A DNA stretch of 64,000 bases from Eutreptiella sp. 'Long Island Sound 2002'. Its lineage: Eukaryota; Euglenozoa; Euglenophyceae; Eutreptiales; Eutreptiaceae. This document shows, in pieces, positions 44,591-55,009 of this stretch. The stretch spans positions 96,963,568 to 97,027,567 of the forward strand of contig OZ038383.1 of the NCBI GenBank assembly GCA_964036045.1, read 5' to 3'. The notes beneath the pieces are model-generated. The model searched no databases and was not told the DNA's origin. It saw only the letters and a program-made list of their open reading frames with translations. Each line of letters starts with the position of its first letter. Position 1 is the first letter of the stretch. A program made the position numbers and the translations under genes.

Positions 44591-46833
44591 GCCCCACGAC
44601 TTCTTTGTCATGGCCAAGAGTTGCCAGGCACCGGAGAGTCACCCGGGCACCTTGGTGACTTGCCCCGGGGTTCCCAAGCCCCAATGGGTTTTGTATGTGT
44701 GTGTTTTGATTGTCCCTAGGGAGTTTCAAATTTTTTGGAAATTTTATCCTATGAAAACTTCGTTTGGTTAGCTTTAGCTTGTCTTGTTTCCTTTGTGTGG
44801 TCTTGTTTCTATTCCAACCCATCCCTGCCCCCTTGTACTCCATCATGGATCAATTGATGAAGGACGCCTTCGCTAAGACGATGAGGGAAGGATGACTTCC
44901 ACATCCCATCAAAAATCTTTTGCAAGTGTATTCCACCTTCGTCAAAAACAACACCGCCATCCATGACAAGTTCAATTGAAAGGATGAGCGGTTACTACGC
45001 AGTTTCTCCGTAGGGCGTTATTTCATTGGTACTCCGAGGAGGGTATGGACGTGAGAGGTTTCACGGAGAACGAGTCAAACATGAATGAGATGGGCACCAT
45101 GATGCCACTTTCGGAAGGAATAAGCTCTTAGGGGAAGGTGGTAGATGCTTGGTAGCCTGTGTCAAGGCAAGCTTGATTGATTTCTTGAAGTCTCAAAGAT
45201 TAAGGCAATTCATTTGCCGTTTTTCCATGGTGCGTGCATGTGGTTGGCACGTTAGCACACGTTTGTGCTTGCTTTCGTTTGGTCGAATATGCGTTTTCTT
45301 CGGCTCCCGTTGTCCACTCTCGCGCAAATTTGCGGGTTGAAAGTTTATGCCTGGATGGTTTTGTAGGCACATGTTGTTGTTCCTCCGTGTACGTTTTGAC
45401 ATGTGTAAGTTTGTGCACTTTGGTCTTTATTTGCTGCACGGTGCGCCACCGCTTGCATGCCAAAGACCACGGACGCCCAACACCACTCGTCTTTGGATGT
45501 TATGAACAAGTGCTTTGCCCAAGTTTATGAAGCTTTTGAGTATGCCAATTAGGATGGCGGCCTACCAGCATCGCCAACGTTGCTTGGGCCATATACCTCA
45601 ATTGAATGTGTGGCTGTGCACGGCAATTGTAGTTCAATGTCCCTGTGGCATTGGCGTGACTTGAGTGCATGCTTTAACGCGCACATGAGTGGGTTTCTGC
45701 GCTAATTTGAGCATTCTTGGTGTTCATTTGTTTGTGTACGTGCACGGGTGTGAGAATGTGGGCTGGAATGTCACTTCTCGGTGCGTGCGTGGATATGTGC
45801 TGGCACGTGTGGAGTACACTCGTGTGTGGAGGAGTTTGCGTGCACTCTTGCGTAGGTGAGTACGAGCAAACCTCGAGTCCACAAGTGTATTTTGATTTGA
45901 TGATACGCAGTTCTTGGGATGATACGCATGTAGTTAGCTTTACTATCGTATACCTAGAACTCAAGGTAAGATACAGCCCGATGTACCTGGATGGCTGTGA
46001 GACGCCATATTCACAGGTTTGGGACTGTTTGTGGATTGTATGATTTTTAGCAATAATGTATGCCTACAGTCGTACTACGTTTGTACTTCGTCTACATTGC
46101 CTACGTTGAGTACGCTGTCATACCAGTCAAGTTCCTTACCCAGTCCCATCAGTGTACCTGTGTATATTGACTTGGTATCTGTTCCTTTTTTTTGCGTCTG
46201 CCTTTATGTACCGTCGTTATTTGTGCAGTCATGGTGTGTGGTCACGGTGAAGATAGGGTCGAGGGGTCTTCGAGCTCCAGCGCGCCCCAGAACCGATGGA
46301 TGAAGCTGACCTTCGGAGCTCTTATGAAGCGTTGTTGCTGAGCACGCTCTGATCAGGACTGGTGGCGCCCCTACCCCAACCACCCTGTACTTCGTAACCC
46401 TGTTTGGTGCTGCCGTGTATGCCCAGACCCCGTTTGATGTGCTTGTCCGTGGTGTACAGAATCAAGCCTCTGTCATCCCCGGAATAGCCGCTTCTGTTCA
46501 GCAGGTAGTGGCTCTTGAGGTTCCAGGTTGCCCTCACCTTGGTTTGCCGTGTCGGTGGATTTGGTTATCTGTTTTGCTTTCTTGTTTACTGAGGTCCAGA
46601 CCACCCCCGGGTGTGGGTTCGCTTGGAAATTCAGCCGAGCGCCTAGTTCTGCTTACTGAGCGGTCAACCGTAGCGTTGGGTGATCGGAGACCGTTTGCTT
46701 GTGTTCTAATGCGATCAGCGATTTCCAGTGCACACCGAAATGGTTTGGCCTTCGGAGGATCCAGTGGCCATCCATTTACGATTGACAGGTGTTTGATTAT
46801 GCACTGGACAGTGCACGGTGCTTGTTTCCGCAG
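44591..46833. other. no recognisable gene
   Basis: Frames are short. A minor Gag-like stretch near 44845-44990 (MDQLMKDAFAKTMREG, then NNTAIHDKF) is broken by stops. The last part (about 46400-46833) may be intron or 5' sequence of the RbcS pseudogene. I could not recognise a transit-peptide exon. Confidence 0.4.
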
Positions 46834-47292
46834 GCGACTCCAAAAACAAATGGTACAGGACTCCTCCCTTTTTGCCTGAGTTGCCTGATGTCCGGATTGC
46901 CAGACAGATGCAAAAGGTCCGCATTAGTGGTGTCTCGCCTTGCCTGTAGTTTCCCGCCGAGGAGAGCAGCCTCCCGTCCAACAACAACGCAGTGAGGTTC
47001 CCTGGCGCGGCCGCTGGTTATTATGACGACCGGTACAGGACCATGTGGACGCTGCCAATGTTCGCCTGCACTGACCCCAGCGACAATTGGCTGCACTTAC
47101 GCCAGCCGAGTCTGCCAGCCAAGTTCTCCTGCACTGACGCCAACGACACTCGGCCGCACTGGGGTTAGCCAGGCGCTGCACGAGGCCAATGATGGCTGCA
47201 AGACCTACCCTCAGTGCCGCATCCGATTGGCCGCCTACGACTCCGTCAAGCAGGTGCAGGTGATGTCTTTCTTGGTTCGGAAGCCTGGTCTG
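46834..47292 (+). pseudogene. RbcS: Rubisco small subunit pseudogene
   Basis: A frame from 46836 reads FLPELPDVRIARQM, then GVSPCL-stop-F, then GYYDDRYRTMWTLPMFACTD. These line up with the RbcS segments for the FSYLPPL region, the GW-PCLEF strand and the conserved GYYDxRYWTMWKLPMFGCTD signature. After a frame change the end reads EANDGCKTYPQCRIRLAAYD and SVKQVQVMSFLVRKPG, the C-terminal strands of the subunit. The piece starts right after TTTCCGCAG, a good intron 3' end at the usual first-intron position, so it came from a gene copy and not from processed RNA. Lesions are a TAG at 46947-46949 where Glu is expected, and a 64-bp tandem duplication with frameshift at 47055-47175. In plants RbcS is nuclear and its product goes to the chloroplast. 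No intact exon 1 is visible. Confidence 0.85.
47055..47175 (+). repeat. 64-bp tandem duplication in the RbcS pseudogene
   Basis: The unit starting CCAATGTTCGCCTGCACTGA at 47055 recurs at 47119 as CCAAGTTCTCCTGCACTGA. It duplicates the MFACTD-coding part and changes the frame. Confidence 0.75.
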
Positions 47293-47967
47293 GCTGCTGC
47301 CACTTCGTCCTGCCCTCCTGCTGGGCGATGGCTGGCACCACAGGTGAGAAGGACGTGAAGGTCTGGGGCCCCAGGGACAACAAGAGGGCGACCCGACACG
47401 TGTGTCCCCAAGAGGACAACATGGACTCCGACGAGAATCCCAGGGGACAGGGCGTCAGCCGGGGACCCCTGTGGGTTAGCCCAGGCACCCCTGCCAGGCC
47501 CTGCCTATTTTCTGGCTAAAGGTTTCGGGGCCCTTTGCCCTCATTTTTGGGCCCCCAAATTCTTCAAGCCAGTTAAAGGGAATTTCCTTCCCCTAGGATA
47601 GGTAACGCCAAGCCAGAAGGGGCGGGGGGTTATTAAAGATCAGCTCTCTGGCACGCATTTTCTGTGCCAGGAGACCCCCCCCCTCATACACGCAGTGCTT
47701 GCGTGGGTGCGTCGCTTGGGCGCAGAAAATCAAGTGTGCCTGATTCTAACCCTGCGCTTCTTTCGCTCCTGCTTCTGTTCCCCTCTCTCATTTCATAAAG
47801 ACTGGTTTCTGCATCGAAAATTCTGTGGGTAACGTGTGGCCTGACGGAGAGCGACGTGTTTGCGCTAGTTTGGTCAAATTTCTTTGCAGCTGTGGTCAAG
47901 CTGAATGCACCTTGAGTAATTGATTGTCTGGGTATCACTTCTCTGCCCCAGATCCTTGTGCCAGAGC

Positions 47968-48075
47968 CATCGGGCGTCTTGGTCCCAGCCCTGTAGAGAG
48001 AGTGGACCACGTCATCTGCCTCCACAACCACCATCGGGCTCCTGGGTCCCAGCCCTGTAGAGAGAGTGGACCGCT
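47968..48075. repeat. 64-bp tandem duplication
   Basis: Starts at 47968 and 48032. Both units share CATCGGG and TCCCAGCCCTGTAGAGAGAG. Confidence 0.8.
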
Positions 48076-48586
48076 TCTCAGCTGTACACTCACGAGGTTA
48101 AAAGCTTTACATCAATGCATTTCCAGGTTGTATGCCACTGCTCGGCAGGGTTGGTGCTCCAGTATCTGCATTCCTTTTTCAACCTTCGTCTGTGTACGCC
48201 CTGTCACTCGGGTCTGCTTGGAAATGGACATCAGTGCGAGTAGTGCAGACAGTCTGGTGCTCGAGAAGCTTCGATTCTTGGTGCACTCAAATGGCCCATT
48301 GACGCGCATCAGCTACCAGCCGTGAGGCAGGGTGCGCATTTTTTCTTTCTAGTTCTGAGAACGTGTACTGGAGGCGTTTCTGGGGGTAAGTGGAAGTATC
48401 GAAGGTTTTTTTTGATGTCTATGTAGGAAGTCGACATACATCCGTCCCATAGTCCATAGACTGTGTGCCACTGTGTTTGCCACGGAGTGTGACCATAGCA
48501 ACCGGTATTACCACGGGGGTGTAGATCACCCAACGAGCATAAATCTGTATAGCAGCTCAGGAGTGAGTTACTGTTGTTAGAGAAAA

Positions 48587-48591
48587 CTCTG
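48587..48591. repeat. target-site duplication of element B, left
   Basis: CTCTG, repeated at 60515-60519. Confidence 0.82.
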
Positions 48592-49142
48592 TGTAAGTGC
48601 GGCTTCCCTCCATCCGCGCAGATCCGAGGTCAATTCAGGTCAATGCACCCTCATTCAGTCAGATTCAGCTCATTTCCGGACATTTACATTTGGGAAGGCT
48701 TCCCAAATTTTTACCCGAACAGTTCCTGTATATTATGGACACGCCGGATTCAACTCTGGTGTCCGTTGCAGCTGAGATGGCCGCGTTCCAATGATTTAGT
48801 TGAATCGCCGGCGCGCGTGCGCAAATCAAATCAGCGGAATAGTTTTTCACAATCGGATTTTTTATAAGTTATACAGGAAGAATATTCCGGAATTATATGT
48901 ATCATATTATTCGCCTACATTTTCTTGTAGACTGGGATTTTTTGCAAGTTCGTATCTTCATCTTCATTGTCTTCACTGTCGTGCTTGTACCTCATGGACC
49001 CCAAGGGCAAGGCCCCAGCACCGACCCCTCCATACTGCCGGGACGCACAGAAGGGATACCTGCCCTCTGTTCCCTTTCCCCATGCCGGCCCTGAGCCCTC
49101 CGGCCAGGCTCCGCAGAGCTTTCTCAAAGGGAATAGCTTGGA
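48592..49142 (+). repeat. 5' LTR of element B
   Basis: Starts TGTAAG and ends CTTGGA next to the primer site. The gag frame already begins in its last 150 bases. Confidence 0.93.
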
Positions 49143-51945
49143 TGGTAGCAGAGCAGCCTTCAGCCTCGAGGCTATAGGTATGGAGTACGAGTCCGACCCA
49201 CCGGACAGTGATGACGAGAGCATCTGCAATCTAGATGATCCAGATGGCTCAGAGGACGGCGTAGAATGTTGCATAGTTGCGACATTCTCCGAACAGTCAG
49301 GGATTCCTTGCCAGAATCCTGACTGCCCGAGGTACATACCCATTCCTCACCCCAGCTCAGTCCCCGATCCCAGTCGAGAATCCGGGCCCCCAAGCGGCCC
49401 TTCACCAGGCGCTGGTCCCAGCGGAGTGTACGGATCCTTGGGTGGAGACTCATCGAGTCAGGAGGACAACATTCGTCTCCCATCCAAGGAAAGCATGCAT
49501 GTGCATCGAGATCCGCCGATCGCAAGTGGTGCAGGAGAGATGCCCGCCCGAATGACACCTACGCCTGCAGAAATCGACCTGCTGCTCCAGAATGCCATCG
49601 AGCAGGCCGTCTCCGCCAAGCTGGACACTCAAATCCAGGAGTCCCAGGAACGCTGGAGGATCAAATTCCAGAGGATCGAAAGCCTACAGCGACTGGATTT
49701 GTATGACCAATGGTGCCTGCAAATTCACCATTGCTACTGCAGGTTTCACCAAGAACATCCGCCGGTGCCAGTCAAGTCCACCGCCAAGACGATGGAGGTC
49801 GATGTGGTGCCGCTGGAGTGGGCGTTGGAGCAAGCCTATCTCAAGGTGGCGCAGGAGGAATCTCAAGAACTGCCTGCCGCGAACACCATCGAGAGTTGGC
49901 TGAACGAGCAGGAAGACGTGGTGAGGGAGCCAGAATAAATTGGATCGCGGTCTGAAACCGCCTGTCATGTGTCCTGTGCCCACCACTGCTCGTGTCGGAA
50001 AGAAATCGCCACCCTCGCTGCTGAGAATCAGGCGATTAAATTTAATCAGGAAAAACTCTTCCACTTTTTTTCGATGGGAAGATCTTTCGCTCACCCCTCC
50101 TCTCATTTGCCAGATCCACCAGTTGGATCTACCTGTTCTGTAGCCGATGAAGCGACTGATGTTTTTTCACTCGCGCCCACCATAGATTCCAGAGGGGAAG
50201 AACAAAAGAAAAAACGTGAAAAATTAAAAGAAAGAGTTTTTGAGAGTAGAAATCCTCAGCGTGATTCAGAAGCGAGGACGGAAAAGGAAACAGAAGTTTT
50301 GGCCGAGAAAAGATCCACTGATCCCATGATTGCGGCTCAGGTCTTGCTCGCCCAGAGTCTTCTGGGCGCCGCCGGCGTCTCAGGTGCTGCCCAGGTCAAT
50401 CCCATCCTGGCGGGTGGTTGCGGCATTGAGGACATTTTTAACCCTCTGAGGGCTAAATTGAGAGCCATTGCAAAACAACCAAAATACAATGGCAACCCTC
50501 GCCGGTCGGCTGTTTTCAAAAGAGAATTTTCTCTGTGGGTTGGCTAGAACAAGCTTCGAGACGACGAGAAGCTTGATGCTCTCGTCGAGTGTTTAGAGGG
50601 TCCCATTCGTGACACGTGGATTAAATCCTACACTGATAGGGCTGATTCCTCTAACCCACTCACCTACAGCGAATTGTTTGCTCTGCTTGGGGAACAAGGA
50701 AGTACGTTGCCTGAAGACCATTACCGAACCCTCCTCACCTCTTTCCCGAACATTCCGAAACTCATTCTCCACGAGGTTCAGAACAAGCGACTCCGCCTTG
50801 AAAATCTGGTGAATGAGGCTGAGAGTGCTGGGGAACATCTGTCAGATGGCGAAATGAAGGCCATCATCTTCGCGAAAATGCCTGCCGACACGGCTGCATC
50901 GCTGAGGCAGGAGCAGTCCAACGAGAAGGTGAAATCCTGGTGGACTGAAGTCACGGGATTCCCTAATTGCTCAGGTCGTTTTCAGGTCAGAGATGCACTT
51001 AAAAAGTGCACGCCCACTAACGTTTCCAAGTGTAAGGAAAGGGAGGGTGCTTGGAGATTGAAATTCGCGGAGGAGGAGGACAGAGATATTTTTAATGAAG
51101 TGGTAAACCGAGGTGTCCCCTTTGGAGGAACTCGGCTCGTGGCAAAGCCGTGGGTTTTCAGCTTCACGCCCACTGAATTGTGGGAGGATTTGGAAAAATT
51201 TGCGGATGCCAATCATCAGCAATTTCATGAAGGATTGAGCCGAAATCACCCCTCTAAAGGTGGGAATCAGAAGAATGTAAATGATACGCAGTCGAAAGAC
51301 TGTGCCATTTGTTTGTCCTTCGGTCACACCAACCGTGCCAAGTCGCATTCCACTGAGAATCATTGGTGGAATAAGACTGATGCGGAAAGAGTGGCACAAG
51401 AAGCCAGCAAGGATCCGCCCAAAGCCCCTGTCAAGAAGGTGGATGAAAATCGCCAATCGACGCCCAGCGGAAAAGGTAAAGGCAGTAAAGGCCAGCAGAC
51501 TTGTGGAGGCAAGGGAAACCAGGGCCAATCCAGCCAAGGACGCTCTCCAGAAAGTTTTCAAAACGGAAATGGTAAGTCCAATTCTGCCAAGGGTAATGGT
51601 GGAAAAGGCAATTTTTTTAAGGGAAAAGGCCAATCCAGTGACCAGTTCTCGGGACAGTCCAAGGGAATGAGCGCTGGTAAGGGCAAGGGGACCTCCAAGG
51701 GCACAAAAGGTGGACGAGGGAAAGGATCATCTGGTCAGCGGAACTCTAATTCAGGTCGTGGTGCATCAGTGCACCAAGTTGCTGGTTCAGACGAGGATTA
51801 TTATAATAACGTGACGACGGAGGACCCGGATGCCCCCGATGAAGAAGGGAATCTTGGCGAAGAAGGCCTTGGAGACCAGTGGGAGGAGGAGGACGGTTCC
51901 TGGGAAACCGTGCAACAGGAGTACGAGGGAGTTTATCAGGAATAA
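48994..51945 (+). pseudogene. Gag (element B), one frame with two internal stops
   Basis: The frame opens in the LTR (in-frame Met at 48967 and 48994; the second, MDPKGKAPAP, seems the better start) and runs to 51945, broken by TAA at 49936-49938 and TAG at 50545-50547. The first part (to 49938) is Pro/Ser-rich then helical (EIDLLLQNAIEQAVSAKLDT). The second has a coiled coil (KEIATLAAENQAIKF) and a charged stretch. The capsid-like region spans the TAG (FKREFSLWVG-stop, then LDALVECLEGPIRDTW). A Cys/His motif CAICLSFGHTNRAKSH (C-x2-C-x4-H-x6-H) and a long Gly/Lys/Ser-rich RNA-binding tail follow. Gag would package RNA. The stop at 51943-51945 separates it from pol in the same frame. Confidence 0.85.
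49143..49154 (+). promoter_or_regulatory. primer-binding site of element B
   Basis: TGGTAGCAGAGC directly follows the 5' LTR and fits the complement of the 3' end of eukaryotic initiator tRNA-Met. It lies inside the gag reading frame, where it codes for GSRA. Confidence 0.8.
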
Positions 51946-53283
51946 AGGCGCCAAGATTGTGTGGCCACCCCACACACAATCAGGCGTTTTCCTGAATGTC
52001 CGATCGTGGACATTGGAGCGTTGTCTGTAGGACCACCGCCAGTTGAGGCGGATGGAGATAGGAATGTTGTGGAGATCGGTGTTCCCAACAAATACCGAGC
52101 TCGTCAATTCATTTGTTGTCTGTGGGTTACTGACAAGAAGGGGAACAAACACCTTGCTACGTGTCTTTGTGACAATGGTAGTGAAGTGAATCTTCAGTCA
52201 GAAAGATTTTTACCAGACGAATGTGTCGACACTTCTCTGCACCCCGTTAACCTGGAAGGCGTTTCAGGTCATGCTCTTCCAGGAGGGAATACAGGTTCGT
52301 TTCTGGAGGCGCACATGGTCGCCCAGGATTTATGGGAGGAAGGTAAGGTAGAGGATGTTGCTTTAGAGGATTATTTTTCTAGAGCGGCCACCAAAAAGGA
52401 CCTTTATTTAGGTCATCCTTTTTTAACGAAGAACAAAGTGGCCCCTACAGGACACAGACGTTGTTTTCTTTTGGAATCAGGAGAGCAGGAAGCTCCCAGC
52501 TTTCGGTTCTTGCATTCTGGGTACCGAAATGCAAAAGAATTTTTGAGTCGAAGGGTGAACACAGTTTTTGGTGAGGATGAAGGGATTAGTGAGATAAACG
52601 CCACTACCGCTTACAGCATCTTGCCACAGGAGCGACGAAGGGACACTCAGCGTCCCAAACCGCGCAATTGGAAGTCTGCCAACTACCGCGTTGTAGATAA
52701 GTGGCGTGATTATATATGGTCCTATTTTTTGGAGAACCACGATTTTGTGCCCGCCAAGGATGCCTTTTGCAACGAGTTAAACAAGCGTTTCAAGCGCTTA
52801 GCTGACTATGCATGGGCAGTAAAGTGGGATAAAAGGCTGTGGATAAACCCGCCTTTTCATTTGTTGGGAGAGGTCGTTCAAAAAATAAAGGAGGATCGCA
52901 CACAGGCCATCCTTGTCGTACCACTATGGGATTGGAAACCATGGTGGAAGGATGTTTTGGCCATGACAGTCGACTCCATCTGCCTCCCCCACGACGTCAA
53001 GCTGTACCCCAGGGACGACACTGGTCCCCTGCGACAGCGGCCGTGGCCTTTCGTCGCTTTTCTGGTCGATGGAGGTCTCATCTCTGACGGATCTTGCACA
53101 TCAGACCATGGGTCAGAATCGGGTCTTGACCATGGTAAGGATTCAGATTCGAATTTTTCCGATTTTTGGAAGGAGATGATACGGTGTCGAACCTGGAATC
53201 TGGAACGTCTGATTGTAGTCAGACCCCAATACGATCGGATCCATCACGCATCTCCCACCTGGTCAGGGGAAAGAAATTTCTGA
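51946..53283 (+). CDS. protease plus methyltransferase-like domain (element B pol)
   Basis: The frame continues from Gag after a TAA (51943-51945) and is open to 53283. Counting from 51961, the protease loop is CLCDNGSEVNL with D71-N-G-S74. The family has D-[ST]-G-[AS], so Asn replaces Ser or Thr. Residues about 230-370 form an extra domain: VVDKWRDYIWSYFLENHDFV, AKDAFCNELNKRFKRLADYA, then WINPPFHLLGEVVQKI (NPPF at 296-299) and ILVVPLWDWKPWW. NPPF/DPPY followed by a hydrophobic strand ending in P-x-W is the catalytic layout of Dam-like N6-adenine methyltransferases, known in DIRS elements and phages. It is unusual between protease and RT. Element A has the same domain in the same place without NPPF. 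Activity is inference. Confidence 0.85.
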   Translation, partial: RRQDCVATPHTIRRFPECPIVDIGALSVGPPPVEADGDRNVVEIGVPNKYRARQFICCLWVTDKKGNKHLATCLCDNGSEVNLQSERFLPDECVDTSLHPVNLEGVSGHALPGGNTGSFLEAHMVAQDLWEEGKVEDVALEDYFSRAATKKDLYLGHPFLTKNKVAPTGHRRCFLLESGEQEAPSFRFLHSGYRNAKEFLSRRVNTVFGEDEGISEINATTAYSILPQERRRDTQRPKPRNWKSANYRVVDKWRDYIWSYFLENHDFVPAKDAFCNELNKRFKRLADYAWAVKWDKRLWINPPFHLLGEVVQKIKEDRTQAILVVPLWDWKPWWKDVLAMTVDSICLPHDVKLYPRDDTGPLRQRPWPFVAFLVDGGLISDGSCTSDHGSESGLDHGKDSDSNFSDFWKEMIRCRTWNLERLIVVRPQYDRIHHASPTWSGERNF

Positions 53284-55009
53284 AAGAAGGTCAAATTCAG
53301 ACAATTTTACGAAAAACCCAAGTTTGAGGCCTTTTTTGGACCCCTTTGTCTCTGAGGATGTGGAGGATGCTCAGCAGGTTCGGGCATCCACGACATACCC
53401 GCAAGAGGGAGTCGATCCCTCTCTGTTTCCGTCGTTGAAACAAGGTCTGTTGCCTGCTGGATCGCGAGATCTGGCGAAAATTTGCTCTACGGTGGTGGCT
53501 GGTGAACAGGTTGAAAGTCAACTTTGCAATGTGCGAAGGGAAAAGATTCTCGCCGAGCGAAAGGACACCACCCTCTCTGGTAACCTCGTCAAGAACCCTT
53601 CAGTGCGTGGCCAGCACGGAGAGGCGTTCATCGACCTAAAGGAGGGAGCAAAAACCAAAAAGCAGCGACCTTACGAAAATCATGGCAAGGAGCATGAAAT
53701 TCTTCGTGACATCATTCAGAGAAATCTGCAAGAATTCGGCTGGTTGGAGGCGTGCATGACCTCTGAGTGGTGTTGTGCGCCCTTCACAGTGCCTAAACCG
53801 CCCCCAGCAGACCAGAATACTATTGATGGTTGGCACATGGTGGTTAATTTTCGTAATTTAAATGCGGAAACTAAGGCTGATTCTCACCCTTTACCCCTCA
53901 TTGAGGAGGAAGTCGTGAAGAGAGCCAAGGGGAAACTATTCTCAGTCCTGGATCTAAGGCATCGCTTCCACCAGATGCCTCTGGCGAAGTCAAGCAGACC
54001 CCTGACGTTCATGTGCAGTCCAGTGGGTCCTGTTCAGTGGACCGTCATGCCTATGGGTCTGAAGAATGCTCCGAGCTTTTTCCAACGAATGATGGAGGAA
54101 GTCTTGTTTTCAAAGCACCCTGAGCTTCGCGAATTCGTTTCCGTATTTTTCGACGACATAATCATCGCCACTGTGGGCGATAGTTTAACCGAACAGGAGC
54201 TTGTGGACCTGCATGAGAAACAGCTGAACATGGTCCTCGACATTCTGGACAAAAATCAGCTCATCTGCGGTCCCAAGAAGGGTAAATTATTCCTGGAAAG
54301 TGTTGAATTCTGTGGCAGTTTGCTACGAAATGGGGCTCGCCAGCCGAGTCCAGGGAAGCTCCTTGCACTTCAGAAGTGGAAGCGCCCTGAGACCATTTCG
54401 GCCCTTCGTGGATTCCTTGGCTGTTGCAATTTTTACCATACTTGCGTCAAGGATTATGCCAGGTACACCGCCCCCCTTACTGAATTACTCAAGGTTGGTA
54501 GGGAGGCTGGTCGTGCGGGCTCGAAGGTGCGAGTGCAGTGGACCGACGAGTGCGATGAGGCGTTTGTGCAATTAAAAGCCGCCCTCTGCGAAGTCGCCAC
54601 TTTGCACGTTCCCAAATTCGATCGCCCTTTCTACCTTCGGACTGATGCTAGTAAGTATGCGGTTGGGGCAGTGTTAGAACAGCAAGATTTAGAAACTGGG
54701 GCTCATTATCCGCTTGCATTCTGGTTGAGGAAGCTTCCTCCCAGACAAATGCAGTGGTCCCCCCGTGAGCAGAAGACCTACGCCATCATCTGTGCCTTAA
54801 AAAAATATCAATCGTGGATAGGCACAAACAGAGTTGAAGTTCTGACGGATCATCGCTCTCTTGAGTATTGGTCGATAGAACATGTCAACACAGTGTCAGG
54901 TCCTGCTGGACGGCGTGCTAGATGGCACGAGTTTTTGAGTCTTTTCGATCTTCATGTGGCTTACCTTCCTGGCAAGTACAACACTGTCGCTGACGCTTTA
55001 AGCAGATGA
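53284..55009 (+). CDS. reverse transcriptase and RNase H (element B pol)
   Basis: Open for 561 codons from 53324, in a different frame from the preceding block. The frame can be followed back to about 53265, so a one-base indel or a programmed shift lies near 53265-53283. RT motifs are WHMVVNFRNLNAETKADSHP, FSVLDLRHRFHQMPL (catalytic Asp present), PMGLKNAPSFFQR and FFDDIIIAT (FFDD for the usual YxDD). The connection WKRPETISALRGFLG leads to RNase H: YLRTDASKYAVGAVLEQ, REQKTYAIICALKKY, LTDHRSLEYW and YNTVADALSR. All catalytic Asp/Glu positions that I can place are present. It ends at TGA immediately after ADALSR, and the frame continues into integrase after this and one more stop. Confidence 0.92.

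Larger units (their letters stand above)
47293..48591. other. no recognisable gene; one tandem duplication
   Basis: Short frames. Around 47358 a frame reads VKVWGPRDNKR, faintly like the start of mature RbcS. A 64-bp duplication occupies 47968-48075. Confidence 0.4.

Noticed and set aside
47340-47440. A second RbcS copy starting at VKVWGPRDNKR
   Set aside because: Only about ten residues resemble the start of the mature subunit and the following residues do not fit.
53255-53290. Programmed frameshift between the methyltransferase-like block and RT of element B
   Set aside because: A GGGGAAAG run is present, but it is not in the phase needed for a classic slippery heptamer. A simple indel is as likely.
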